Shown here one piece after another: positions 10,617 through 20,957 of a stretch of 64,000 nt of DNA (the first letter of the stretch is position 1; each line of letters starts with the position of its first letter). A model generated the notes under the pieces. It was not told where the DNA came from, ran no database searches, and saw only the letters and a program-made list of their open reading frames with translations. The stretch is from NCBI GenBank assembly GCA_963576785.1, contig OY756147.1, forward strand, positions 1-64,000. Direction: 5' to 3'. Origin of the DNA: Chlorophyllum brunneum. Lineage: Eukaryota; Basidiomycota; Agaricomycetes; Agaricales; Agaricaceae. Made by a program: the position numbers and the translations under genes.

Positions 10617-11162
10617 CTAGTTATCATCATCGTCTGTGCCACTCTCGTTCTCGGACGCGTTGTCAGTGCCGGGGTCATCATCTGAGCCCGTGTCATCACT
10701 GTCATCCTCCCCTCCCTTCTTCGCCCCGTTCTTATTCGGACCCTGCGTTTTAGGTTTTTTGGACTGTTTTGAACCTTTATCTACCCCCCGATTCTCCTTG
10801 TCCAATTCTCCAGTGTTATCAGGTGTGGCCCCACACACGCCTTCATTGCCCTCCGATCCATCCAAGCACCTAGGGTTTGCTCTCGCTTCAGAGTCTGGGT
10901 CAAGGGCTCCCGATGGCTTCTTCTTCCTCCTTGGGTCAGACGTTTCCGGGGTCGCGGCCGCACGGTTACGAAGGCGGCGTCTGACGAGAGTACGGAAGCG
11001 GGTAGAAGTAGACCGTTTAGATTGGGAAACAGGCTTGAGCGCCGCATTGGCGATAGCGACCTCTCCACCATTTACTGTGGTATGAATGATTGCCGCCGGA
11101 GCTGCAGTAGTGAGTGAGGCAGAGGCACTGATAATCGCTAGCAAAATGTAGAGCAAATTCAT
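10617..11162 (-). CDS. Secreted acidic protein, paralogue 2
   Basis: A single exon encodes 181 residues beginning with a signal peptide (MNLLYILLAIISASASLTTA, then AP). It shares three segments with the 9443-10084 protein: EVAIANAALKPV, then RFRTLVRRRLRNR, and the C-terminal DTGSDDDPGTDNASENESG, which is nearly identical to the paralogue's tail. The middle differs: it is shorter, less charged and has two cysteines (RCLDGSEGNEGVC). Both genes are on the same strand about 0.5 kb apart, which indicates tandem duplication followed by rapid divergence of the centre. No domain is recognised. Confidence 0.8.
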   Translation of the reverse strand: MNLLYILLAIISASASLTTAAPAAIIHTTVNGGEVAIANAALKPVSQSKRSTSTRFRTLVRRRLRNRAAATPETSDPRRKKKPSGALDPDSEARANPRCLDGSEGNEGVCGATPDNTGELDKENRGVDKGSKQSKKPKTQGPNKNGAKKGGEDDSDDTGSDDDPGTDNASENESGTDDDDN

Positions 11163-11883
11163 TCTTGGTGTGTTGGGGGATCAATGAACGGGTGGCACAA
11201 AAACTATAGGTCTGCATTGAGGAGTAAAATTTAAAAGATGGTTGGGAACAAGGAGAATGGGCTACAAGTGTCCTCGACATGAAGGACAGGCCTAGAACCG
11301 AATGGAATAACCGTAAGCTTCTCGCGTGACAGGTGCTTGAGTGATTTAGCTAATATCTCTCCATGGAAAAATTCACCAGCGGCAGGAGTCTTTTAAGTTT
11401 GAGGACAGAGAGCGTGAAGAAGGTGTACGAAGGTCAGGTATGCGAATCCGAGCCAGACCTTCGGAATATATGTGTCACGTGTGTATGTTCGTCCTTCTCG
11501 TCCGCCTTTCTAGCCATTCATCCATCTATCATGGTGACCCGGTCTAGGAAAATGCCGAAACGACGTCTTGACTGGGGAATGCTCGCCAGGATGATAGGGC
11601 TAATGACAAGTGGAGGTGCAGCAGACTTGCTTCCGCGCCTGACGCTAATCGGCTACTTCCGACTTGTTTCTACCGGCGTTAGTGTATCCGCCTGAGGATG
11701 GCGTCTTGCACAAATCCTCTGGGGGAGACAGTTCCTATGCCTTCCCTCTATTGATATTATGTGTCTGGGCTCATTTACCGATATCCGAGCAATGGGGAAC
11801 GAACCTCTACGAACCTCCTATAAGAACATGCAACATACCCACCACCTCACCTCAGCCGAAATTCCAAACGGTTACCTCTGGTT
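11163..11883. other. Intergenic region upstream of the P450
   Basis: There are open frames of about 100 codons but no recognisable protein, splice structure or repeat. It contains the divergent upstream regions of the secreted protein gene and the P450 locus. Confidence 0.5.
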
Positions 11884-13869
11884 ATGACCCTCATGAGCTT
11901 GTTGCTTTTCACCCTCACCATTTTGTTTCTCTCTCTATCCATCTGGAGAAAGCAAAAGAGGCGCTATCCCCCTGGGCCCAAGCGATATCCGCTCATTGGA
12001 AATATATTTGATATACCCAAGACCCATGCGCACGAAAAATTCGCTCAGTATTCCAAAGACCTAGGCATGTATGAATTGCTAAATCGCTCAAACATATCCC
12101 GGCTCACCTCAAGCACTCGTCAGGGTCCGATATTATCTACCTTGATGCGGCCGGAACACCGTTCATCATTCTAAACTCTCTCAAAGCATCACTCGATCTT
12201 CTGGAAAAGCGCTCGACGATATATTCTAGTCGATATCACCAGACAATGGGCTATGAACTGTGAGCACATTTCAATCGGTTACAATAGCGTCGAGAACCCT
12301 GAATCGTGAGTAGAATTGAAGGTCGTCGCTTTTTCGCCATGCTTCCTTACGCCCATGAGTGGCGCGAACATCGGAGGTTTATGGTCAAGTATCTTGCTTC
12401 GTCTGATCAAACCGTCATACTCTCTAATGTGCAGGACTTCGTTCGGAAGTCTCTCATGCCAAACTTACTCCTAACACCTGAAGATTTCCGAGTGCATATG
12501 CGCAAGTATGTATGCACCACCCATTGCATTGGGACATAATTAACATTTTCCATCTTAACTATAGTGGAATTGGAGGAAGTATCCTATCCCTCGTGTATGG
12601 GCTTCCTATCAGGCGGGTAAACGACCCGTGGATTGCACTAGCTGGAAGAGGGCTGCAATGCTTGACGTCCGCCATTGTACCTGGAAAATTCTTGGTTGAC
12701 GTTGTGCCCTTCCTCAAATACCTGCCAGAGTGGTTTCCCGGAGCAGCATTCCAAAAAGAGGCGAAAGAAGGGAGGGAGACCATAAGAGAATTCTTCCGTC
12801 GTCCATATGAAGCCGCGAAAAAAGCCATGGTAAGTATCGCATTAGATGGGTCATCATGTAGATTGCTGAGAATATCACTCCTTAGGTGAATGGTGGCGCT
12901 CAGCCATGTTTCGTGTCCCGTAGCCTGGAAGAGTTAAGTGATTGTGGGGACAATAAACGTCGGGAGCGGATTATAGAGAATGTGGGGGGGATGTTCATGG
13001 CAGGTGCGCTTTGTAAACACTTTGTGTTAACAAGCTTTATTCAGACATACTCTCAGGCGGCGCCGACACATCCGTCACAGCGGTCATCAACCTCATTGCT
13101 ATATTCCTGCTCTTTCCGGATGTTCAAACGAAAGCTCAGGCCGAAATTGAAAACGTCATAGGAAAAAATCATCTCCCCGATCTTAAGGATAAACCAAACT
13201 TACCGTACCTCAATGCATTGCTGAAAGAAGCTTTGCGATGGAGACCAATTGTTCCCACGGGACTACCACACATGTCATCCCAGGATGACGAGTATGAAGG
13301 GTACTTCATACCAAAAGGTTCAGTCGTCATCGGCAATACTTAGTGAGCAGCTATCTTGCATTGGGAACGATGTCGCTTATATGACGAGAAAGTCTTCCCT
13401 AACCCTTCCAAGTTCGATCCATCCCGTTGGCTTACGCAGTCGGGTGAATTAAGGACGGACAATCTTATCGATCCTGAAGTTCTGGCGACGTTTGGTTTCG
13501 GTCGTAGGTGATTATCTCCCCAGTCACCGTCCGTGGACTGCATAGGACTGATCAAAGAGCGCTAGGATATGCACTGGCATTAATATCGCTCTTGTGGGTT
13601 ACTGGATAAGTGCTGCATCAATCCTCCCATGTTTCAACGTTTCCCCACCTTTGAATAATCAAACTGGGGAACCGGAGACACCCAGGATAGAGTACCTCGG
13701 AAAAGAGATTGTCTCGTAAGTCCTAGCATCGTTTGATTCCTCCAAGATTATTTATATTGCTCTCAGCCATTCTGAACCCTTCAATTGCCGCATCATCCCT
13801 CGCTCACAGGAAGCTGTAGGACTGATACAAGCTGAATATGATGAAGGTTCTGAGTACATTTTGAACTAA
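11884..13869 (+). pseudogene. Cytochrome P450, probably inactivated
   Basis: This is a microsomal fungal P450 with an N-terminal membrane anchor (residues 2-20) and PPGPKRYPLIGNI. Exons are 11884-12064, 12124-12259, 12314-12505, 12565-12829, 12886-13003, 13057-about 13507, 13566-13715 and 13767-13869. The first intron appears to be GC-AG (12065-12123). Later landmarks are WREHRR, the I-helix GGADTSVTA, the K-helix KEALRWRP and the heme loop FGFGRRICTG, where Thr replaces the usual Pro after the Cys ligand. Within exon 6 two consecutive in-frame stops, TAG TGA at 13341-13346, fall between IGNT and AILHW, and the following WERCRLY has no place in the expected alignment. I found no splice choice that removes the stops and keeps the frame. 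Everything else is intact, so decay is recent or the site is a sequence error. Confidence 0.75.
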
Positions 13870-14786
13870 GTAATGTTTGAGTAGGTGTTAGAGATATCAG
13901 AAATAGTAGCTCATAATCAAATTTGTAGCAGCTGCTTGTATTCTAGTGTTGTACATCTAATACCACTTCTACTACTCATGATTGATGGGAATTGGAAGCG
14001 ACGAGGGGTGGTGGTAGATACAATCGAACCTTGAGAGCTGTGTTATGATGTGAATTCTGCTGAGCACTTGCGAATAGCTATACCATATACTTCTTCAGTT
14101 TTTGCCACATATACATCTGGTTGCGAAGGATGTTCTCATTGCTTTCCAGGACGAATGACATACCAATGACACTGAGCACCGCATTGGGTTTGACGGAGGC
14201 AGTAGACATCTGATTTTACCATGCCAAATCAAGTCTGACAGTCGCTATCCCCGCGCATCACTCTACAAATGCCATATGAAGCGGGTACCATGGTTGCGAA
14301 GGTGGTGAGAATAATATCAAACCTGGCTTGATCATAGAATTGGTTCGTTTGGATGATTGGTTATCGGCTTTACGAAGTTCTGGTTCTGATTCACTCTTCA
14401 CTTCTTTTCTTTCTGTGAATGACCAGCACCCGTATGTAATTCCTGGTTTGAATTAACATCTGAGCATTCGACCGGAAGTCGAAAGGTTCCGAGAACAGCT
14501 GTCCACCATAGCCGTACACTTGTCATATGTAGATATCACCTTCTGATCTAGGGGACTTGGTAACATGGACATCAACGAGGTAGCATCAGAAATAGAAGTG
14601 CTCATACATATTGCATTCTAAATGAGAGAACATTACGTTGATCATGAGGCTATGATAGTCCAAGACGGAGTAACAAAAATACCATGGCGGGCGGGGGAAG
14701 TAGAAAAGTCCCGAGAATAGCAAAAGATAACGCGGAGCGGGATTTGCGTAAAAAAACACCGAGATTTCAAGTGGCGACGTCTACGC
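13870..14786. other. Intergenic region, nothing recognised
   Basis: The region lies between the 3' ends of the P450 locus and the convergent FAR-17a/AIG1-like gene. I see no gene, tRNA or repeat. Confidence 0.5.
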
Positions 14787-15910
14787 TCACTTGGGACATG
14801 ATTTTCCAGAGTTTGGATTCACGTTATCGTTTCCGGCACTTTCGCTTCTCTCTCCATCATCCCTCTGTGCTTCTTCCCAATCACCCAATGCTTCCCTTTT
14901 CACTTCATGTCGTTTCATATCCCTGTCGTGAAATGACGAGAATTTTGATATTCTGTCGCGTAGGATGATAGCGTAGTGCACGAGGACGAATATGATAGAT
15001 TCGCCAACTGCGATGCCGATAATATATATTGCGAGTTTGGCATGCTCTGTCTGTGGATCGAGGAAAGGGTATGCTGTGCGAGATGAATATCAATGTTCGT
15101 AATGAAGTAGATGTGATTTTGAAGGAAACGTACTGTAAACACCTTCAGTGGCGTGTGTGATGTATGCCACGGCAAGATAAGCAAGGAGAAGGATTAGACA
15201 CACGGGAAGAGCCATCCATGGGAGAGGAGGAATATTGGTTGTTGTGATTTCAGTCAGTGCAAAGACTGTATTGAGAATATGGACTGAGATGGCCGCCCAT
15301 GCTATTGGAGGATATCAGTAGAACGTCGAAAGGAACTTTGAAGAAAATGACTAACTCTCGTATGACGTTGCAAATGTCTCTGGGGAAGCGATGAGGGCCC
15401 AGTAACAGGTTGTAACGAGAATGGCTACCAACCAACCAGATTGAATAATTAGATGTTACCGTTATACAGACAATTATACGGGCGACGTACGAAATGTGGT
15501 GACGGTGCTCATGAGTAGGATGTGTAATGCTTGGAGGATTTTATGCCATCGTTGCAGGGGGTGATGGTAGATTGACGACGACGACGACGACAGTTTATAG
15601 TGGAAGGTGTGATAGGCGGAAATGATGAGGTAGGCGGTAAGTCCAATGAGTGCGAGATGGGTGAAGAATGAAAACCAGCTGAGGATGGATGTTAGGCACC
15701 AACGATGCCTCATTGGAGAGTCGGGAGAACCTACATGTTTCCCTGACGAAGGATAACGGACTCGTAGGTAAGAGAGGTGATGACCGTGGCGCAGCCATAG
15801 GTGCTAAGGACCAGCCGTTGGAATGCAAGCGTACGCGATGAGTACAAGGGGGAAGACACTAGGCGATGGTCGAGGTCGAATGGGGCGACGACTCCAAGAG
15901 AGGCAAACAT
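14787..15910 (-). CDS. FAR-17a/AIG1-like multi-pass membrane protein
   Basis: Five exons (15910-15735, 15678-15491, 15424-15356, 15301-15134, 15073-14787) give 295 residues. The order of landmarks matches fungal FAR-17a/AIG1-like proteins: APFDLDHRLVSSPL near the start, FFTHLALIGLTAY, LQRWHKILQALHILLMSTVTTFP, WAAISVHILNTVFALTE, AYLAVAYITHATEGVYTYPFLDP, then a last membrane segment and a charged tail. I count about six membrane segments. Animal AIG1 is a threonine hydrolase of fatty-acid esters of hydroxy fatty acids; whether the fungal branch shares this is not known to me. A GAC repeat on the plus strand near 15575-15592 encodes a serine run. The start lies only 72 bases past the stop of VTI1 on the same strand. 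Confidence 0.85.
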
Positions 15911-15982
15911 GTCGAGGCCACCCGACCGTGAAGGTGGGGAGAGGAAGGAAATGAAATCACTCGTTATGAGTTGACCTATACA

Positions 15983-16872
15983 TCATCTAACTAGCTTGAA
16001 ATATAAAATAACCACAACAAGCACTGCAAAAAAGATGCCGATCAAAGTGTACATCCACCGTTGCTTGTACATCCTATTACCATCATCATCAGCAAGAACA
16101 ACACTCATAAGATGTTACTCACTGTCGCATCATCGTCTGGATCTTGGATGATGATCTGCCAACGTTCGTATCGGCACCTCGCAGCTATTCTTCGTCAGAA
16201 TACAGCATCAAACGTCACATACAGAGGAACTCACCGTATCGCGAGCATTTTCGATTTGTTCCCTCTGACCACGCAGACTCGTCAAGATGTCCGCACCGTA
16301 CGTCTCGGTTTCCAATGCTATTCGTGTAGAGTCCTTCAACCGCCTATTTCCATCGTCCAAGGTCTCTGTCCCAGCCAATAGCCTTGTCCGATCACCGCGT
16401 TCGTCATATGGGTCGTCGGAGGTTCCAGGGCTGCCACGAGCCTTGAATCCACCTACAAGGTCAGAGCGAGCGATCTCCGCGTGGGACTCTTTCGAAACCT
16501 TCCTATACCGACTCAATTCTGCCTTTGCCTGCCTCAGTCTTGTGGTATACTGGCTACGAATTGAAGTTGGTATCCCTTGAATCTCAATTTCAAGTTGGGA
16601 GACCTGTAGAGCGTCAATTGAATGAATAAAGACGAATTGGATGAGGGCTACACACAATATCATCTGCTTCATCAAGCCCCACTTCAACCTTTCTCAATGC
16701 TGCCTTCTTCTGTTCTGTACCCAATGAGTGCCCTAGTCCGTACCACCGTCAGGGTGCACGTACCTCCCAGTAAGCTCTTGCCACTGCCCTCCAGTTTGTC
16801 CTTGATGCCGGACAAAAGGAGCTGAAAATCTGCGTCGTAGGATTCAAACAGCTGGGTCGGCGTCTGGTCCAT
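15983..16872 (-). CDS. VTI1: Vti1-like Qb-SNARE
   Basis: Five exons (16872-16764, 16714-16656, 16603-16235, 16184-16123, 16073-15983) join to 229 residues. The N-terminal region (MDQTPTQLFESYDADFQLLL) is the three-helix Habc-type domain of Vti1. The Qb SNARE helix carries LRGQREQIENARDTLRG and GADTNVGRSS, followed by QMYKQRWMYT and a C-terminal membrane anchor (LIGIFFAVLVVVILYF). Vti1 forms SNARE complexes for transport between Golgi, endosomes and vacuole. It is a conserved housekeeping gene with no visible defects. The intron positions preserve all heptad landmarks, so the model is reliable. Confidence 0.93.
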
Positions 16873-19186
16873 CCTGGCTGTTGTGGGTGTTGCTGGCTGC
16901 CTTGCTGACTACGCCTGCCAGGCGCAGAAACAGAGCAACCAACCGAGTGACATAAGTTGTCACATTGTCACACGACTACCAAAAATACACTCTCGCCACT
17001 GCTCAAAGGGTTTGGAATCCCCTCTCGGTGCATCTAGATGGCTCTAAAGTCACAAAATAGGTGTCAAAATCTTGATTCTACGGTGGTTGCGATGCCCTCG
17101 CGATTCCCCTTTCTGATGACCATGGGCTCTGCAGCTTTACATCTGCTTTGACTGCGGCTCTATTGCTGTTGGTCCTATCTCCCGCTTCGTTCTCCGTCTC
17201 CTTGATATCATACAAAGAGCGGGAATAGTATTCTCCATCTACACCAATACCATCCGCTTCCCCGACATGACAACGCTGATGGATGCCTTTATCGCGATGG
17301 TCAGGGTCCCGCTTTCCATCCCTGTATACCTTGCCTCTGGCTACCGTAGTATGTCTCAGGGGTATCGATACTGCGACTCGTGAGATCGATCGTCCTTGCT
17401 GGTAAATGATACAGACTCAGTGGCTTTCGTGAGATCACCGAGATCGTTGTCGTTTAAGAGCACGGAAGGCAGCCATCGTTCTCAGTGAGTCAATTTTGCC
17501 CCTCAATATTATTCCGGACGCCAGTCTACACCAGGACGCTCAGGATGTCCCCGCGTGGCTAGCTTTCGGACCTAAGCAGTACACTTATGTAGACTTCCTC
17601 GATATCAGACCGAAGCAAAATTCTCAGATCAGATGTCTTTTCCTTGAGGGTACACTCACCATGTGGGTATTAGTATGCCTTCCTCACCAACAATCCGCCT
17701 CCGCCCCTGATCAAACTTTGCTGGTTGATATTTTGGAAAGCCATAGCGATCACGTTTTTCAGGACTCCGTTTGCAATGAATACTAGATGACTGATGAGTT
17801 GGAATCAAGTTTTACTCGCTTGCGCAGTGACCTGATGGCTCACCTTTTTCTCAAACTTGGCAACGCTACTGACGCATACTAGTGCACAAAGGCTGCGTGA
17901 TATTGTTTTGGATGCGATCACCAAGACTGATATAACGTTGTGGCAACAAGCGGTGTCGGTTGATAGCGTAGCAAGAGGGTGAGCCTCGTCGTGGTACACT
18001 TAACCTTTTGGATTCGGGATTCGTGTATGTATCATAGCCGGACCTTCTTGAAAATTTCCTTCGCGGTTAGGACCGTTACACGTCCCCCAACCAGGAAACC
18101 TTGAAAGCAAGAGCTCCGTTGAGGCTTTCATCCCTACTTTAATGTGTCGGAATCCAGAATTGGGATCCTGGAGGACGTATACGCAAATCCGCCCGTCACG
18201 TCCTATCGGGTTCTTGTCTTCGCCAAGCTTGTGTGCGAGGAATTGGATTTGGCGCATGACTTCGGCACGACTTTTATACCAGTTAACTATGGAACAGTCT
18301 TTTAGACCTGCTGAGGAAGGAGGAAATAGATGCTTACCACTGTGACCCGCAGTAGAAGCCCCTAGACTATAACTTTGCGGTTGGTGGGCACGCCATGTTC
18401 AATGTTCGTTAGGCAATTAATTGATCTGATGACGCGGTAGCGAATTTCGAGAAAGCGGGCGCAAAGGAGCAGAGCCGGGGGGAGTTTCTCTGGAGTTTTA
18501 AGAAGAATTTTTGGTTATCCACACTTTCGGCAGCTGCGCAAACTCGGAAAAGAAGACACCTAGCTCCACCCGCAGCATGAATGTCAATTTTTACACTCGG
18601 GGTCTGCAGAAGCTCTACAGGAAAACCAGGTTGCAAATATGCCCGACTTGTCTAGCTTATCCCAGCAGTTCTACAGTGAAGAGGAGGCTCGTGCCTTAAT
18701 TAAGGATGTGTTTGTGGTTGCGCTCTTCCGGAACCCGCCGCATTTGTGAAATCGTTCCCACCCGACTCTGGTCGTATGCCATTTTTCTCTCAACATAACT
18801 TTCACTCAGGTCAGAATTCCTAAAAATTCATGCCTTCTCACCATCCGTGTTTCTCAAATGTCTGCCGGAATGCCTCAATATCGTGTTGCACCCAACCGAC
18901 TAACGTGGTATTAGATTGGAACCCGTGACAAAAGCTTGGGAGAAAATGACCGACAAAATTAGCGCAGCCCTGCGACATGGATACTTCATGAGGCTCAAGG
19001 GAACGAGGTTCGCCTGTGGAGTTCTACGGGAAACCATGTAAACGTTGTTCTTCCCCTCAACCGATATTCTTCCGGGCTTCAAAGATATACGTTGTGGTCG
19101 CATTACTTTGGAGTCTTTTTTTACCCACGGAACTTGTTCAAAAGGCCATTGCAAATTTTCCTATCAGCGGCTTCGTTTGAGACACA
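16873..19186. other. Gene-poor region with unassigned coding-like fragments
   Basis: No complete gene is recognisable in 2.3 kb. Protein-like fragments include 17496-17786 on the plus strand (a stretch with AWLAFGPKQYTYVDFLDIRP) and 18000-18345 on the minus strand (ICVYVLQDPNSGFRHIKVGM). Neither extends into a domain I can name, and nearby frames are broken. Relics of old genes are the likeliest explanation. The 3' end of this stretch contains the promoter of the endoglucanase. Confidence 0.5.
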
Positions 19187-20957
19187 ATGTTAGGATTCCG
19201 TCTTGCTGCAGCCCTTGCTGCTGGATTCATTGCGACAGCTGGAGGAAAGATCTTGTACGCCGGAGTCAATGAGGTGATGTTTACTCTACCCTTCATCAAC
19301 CATCGCACTCATTGATAAATTGTAGTCTGGTGGGGAATTTGGTGTCTTCTCTCCTAATAATCCTGGGTTTGGTCTGCCTGGACGCTTCGGTGTCGATTAT
19401 GCCTTCATTAATAAGGTTGGGTGTTACTACTTCACATATGTTTGTTCATACCGATCTCATTACTCAGGCTACCGTTGACGTTTTCGTGGACCAAGAAAAA
19501 ATCAACTTCTTCCGTGTTACGTTCCTTATGGAACGCATGTGCCCCTTGTCGTCCGGCTTGGGTAGTACATTCAACGAAACTGTCTGCCTGCCCTTTGTCC
19601 GAATTATAATCATTCGCTGACTATGCTGAAGTACTTTGACGAGTTCGCCGATGCAGTGAACTATATCACGAATACCAAAGGCGCGTACGCACTGCTTGAT
19701 CCTCACAATTACATGCGCTATGGGTGAGGGAGTTGTTTGGCATGACCACAAACCTGCTGATGTTGGATTTGTTGTAGAGATCCTTCTAGCCAACCATTCT
19801 CCGGAAGCGTAAGAGACTCTGCGTTTCATGTATAATGTGGTCTTCTAAATTATTTGAAGGTCATCGGTGACACCACTGATCCCAGCGCTGCTACGACCGA
19901 TCAGTTCCAGGCGTTCTGGCAAGAACTCGCACGTCGTTTCGTAGATAACCCAAAAGTTGTCTTCGGTATCAATAACGAGCCACACGATATGGTACGCGTA
20001 GTATGTTGTACCTTATCTCCATATTGCTAACATGGTCTCCATTTTCCATAGGGAACGGACCTGATCTTGAAGAACGACCAGGCAGCTATTGATGGTATTC
20101 GTGCAACTGGGGCTCGACAGCTAATTCTCGCTCCTGGGAACGGTTTTACAGGAGGACACTCATGGACACAAGTCACTGGAAGTGGGGGACAACCATCCAG
20201 TGATTTTATGAACCAACTCGTTGATCCATTGAGTAACACGGCGATTGACGTCCACGAAGTAAGTTTCATTCCTCCCTCTCTAGAAACCTCACTAAAGCTC
20301 CTTACAGTATCTCGGTGAGCTCGGGGCTGTCAATTGTTCGCTCTGTTCCTGATCCCATTCCAGATGAGGATTTCTCGGGAAGTCACGACCAATGCACTCA
20401 GCCTGGACCATCCAACCTGGCCGCCTTGACTCAATGGCTTCAAGACAATAACCTGAAGTAATATACCTATCTCTATGCTCTGTCGTTACTGACGCTCGAA
20501 CGCCGCACTTAGGGCCATGATCACGGAATTCGGTGGTGGAAATAATGAAGGTTGCTTCCAAGCCGTTTCCGACCTCATTCAATACATGGCAGATAACGAC
20601 GTTTATATTGGCTGGGCTATTTGGGCAGCGGGTCCCAGTAAGCGCTTCTCTCTGCTGCTTCGGACTCAACTCATCTCGAAAATAGTCTGGGGTACCGCGT
20701 CACCTTGCTGTGGAGCTGATACTGGGAGCCTCGAACCCGGTCAGGTGAATGACCAAGGTGGACCGAAGTATGTACTTCCGCCCATCGTTCGGTGTACCAC
20801 GGCTAAGGCCCTATCAACTAGTGCTTTCCAGACCGTATGGGCGCAGGCAGTTAGGCCTAATATACCAACAGGTAGGTTTCTTCATTCCATTTTGATTTAC
20901 CGATACTGAGACGCAATATAAGACTTGAAAAGGAGTGGTACTTCCGGACTTTCCTAA
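19187..20957 (+). CDS. GH5 subfamily 5 endo-beta-1,4-glucanase
   Basis: Twelve exons join to 399 residues: 19187-19273, 19326-19415, 19468-19581, 19632-19723, 19778-19808, 19860-19991, 20052-20258, 20308-20314, 20364-20457, 20513-20637, 20686-20871 and 20923-20957. A signal peptide (MLGFRLAAALAAGFIATAGG) leads directly into the GH5_5 catalytic domain with GVNESGGEFG, LLDPHNYMRYGDPSSQPFSG, the acid/base glutamate in FGINNEPHD and the nucleophile glutamate in MITEFGGG. It therefore cuts internal bonds in cellulose and related beta-glucans outside the cell. There is no CBM1 cellulose-binding module, unlike many family members. The third intron has an unusual GTCTGC donor. Exon 8 is only 7 nt. 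All catalytic residues are present. Confidence 0.92.

Noticed and set aside
10636..11085. Ser-rich plus-strand open frame of 149 codons
   Set aside because: It is antisense to the second secreted acidic protein, which has a signal peptide and a paralogue.
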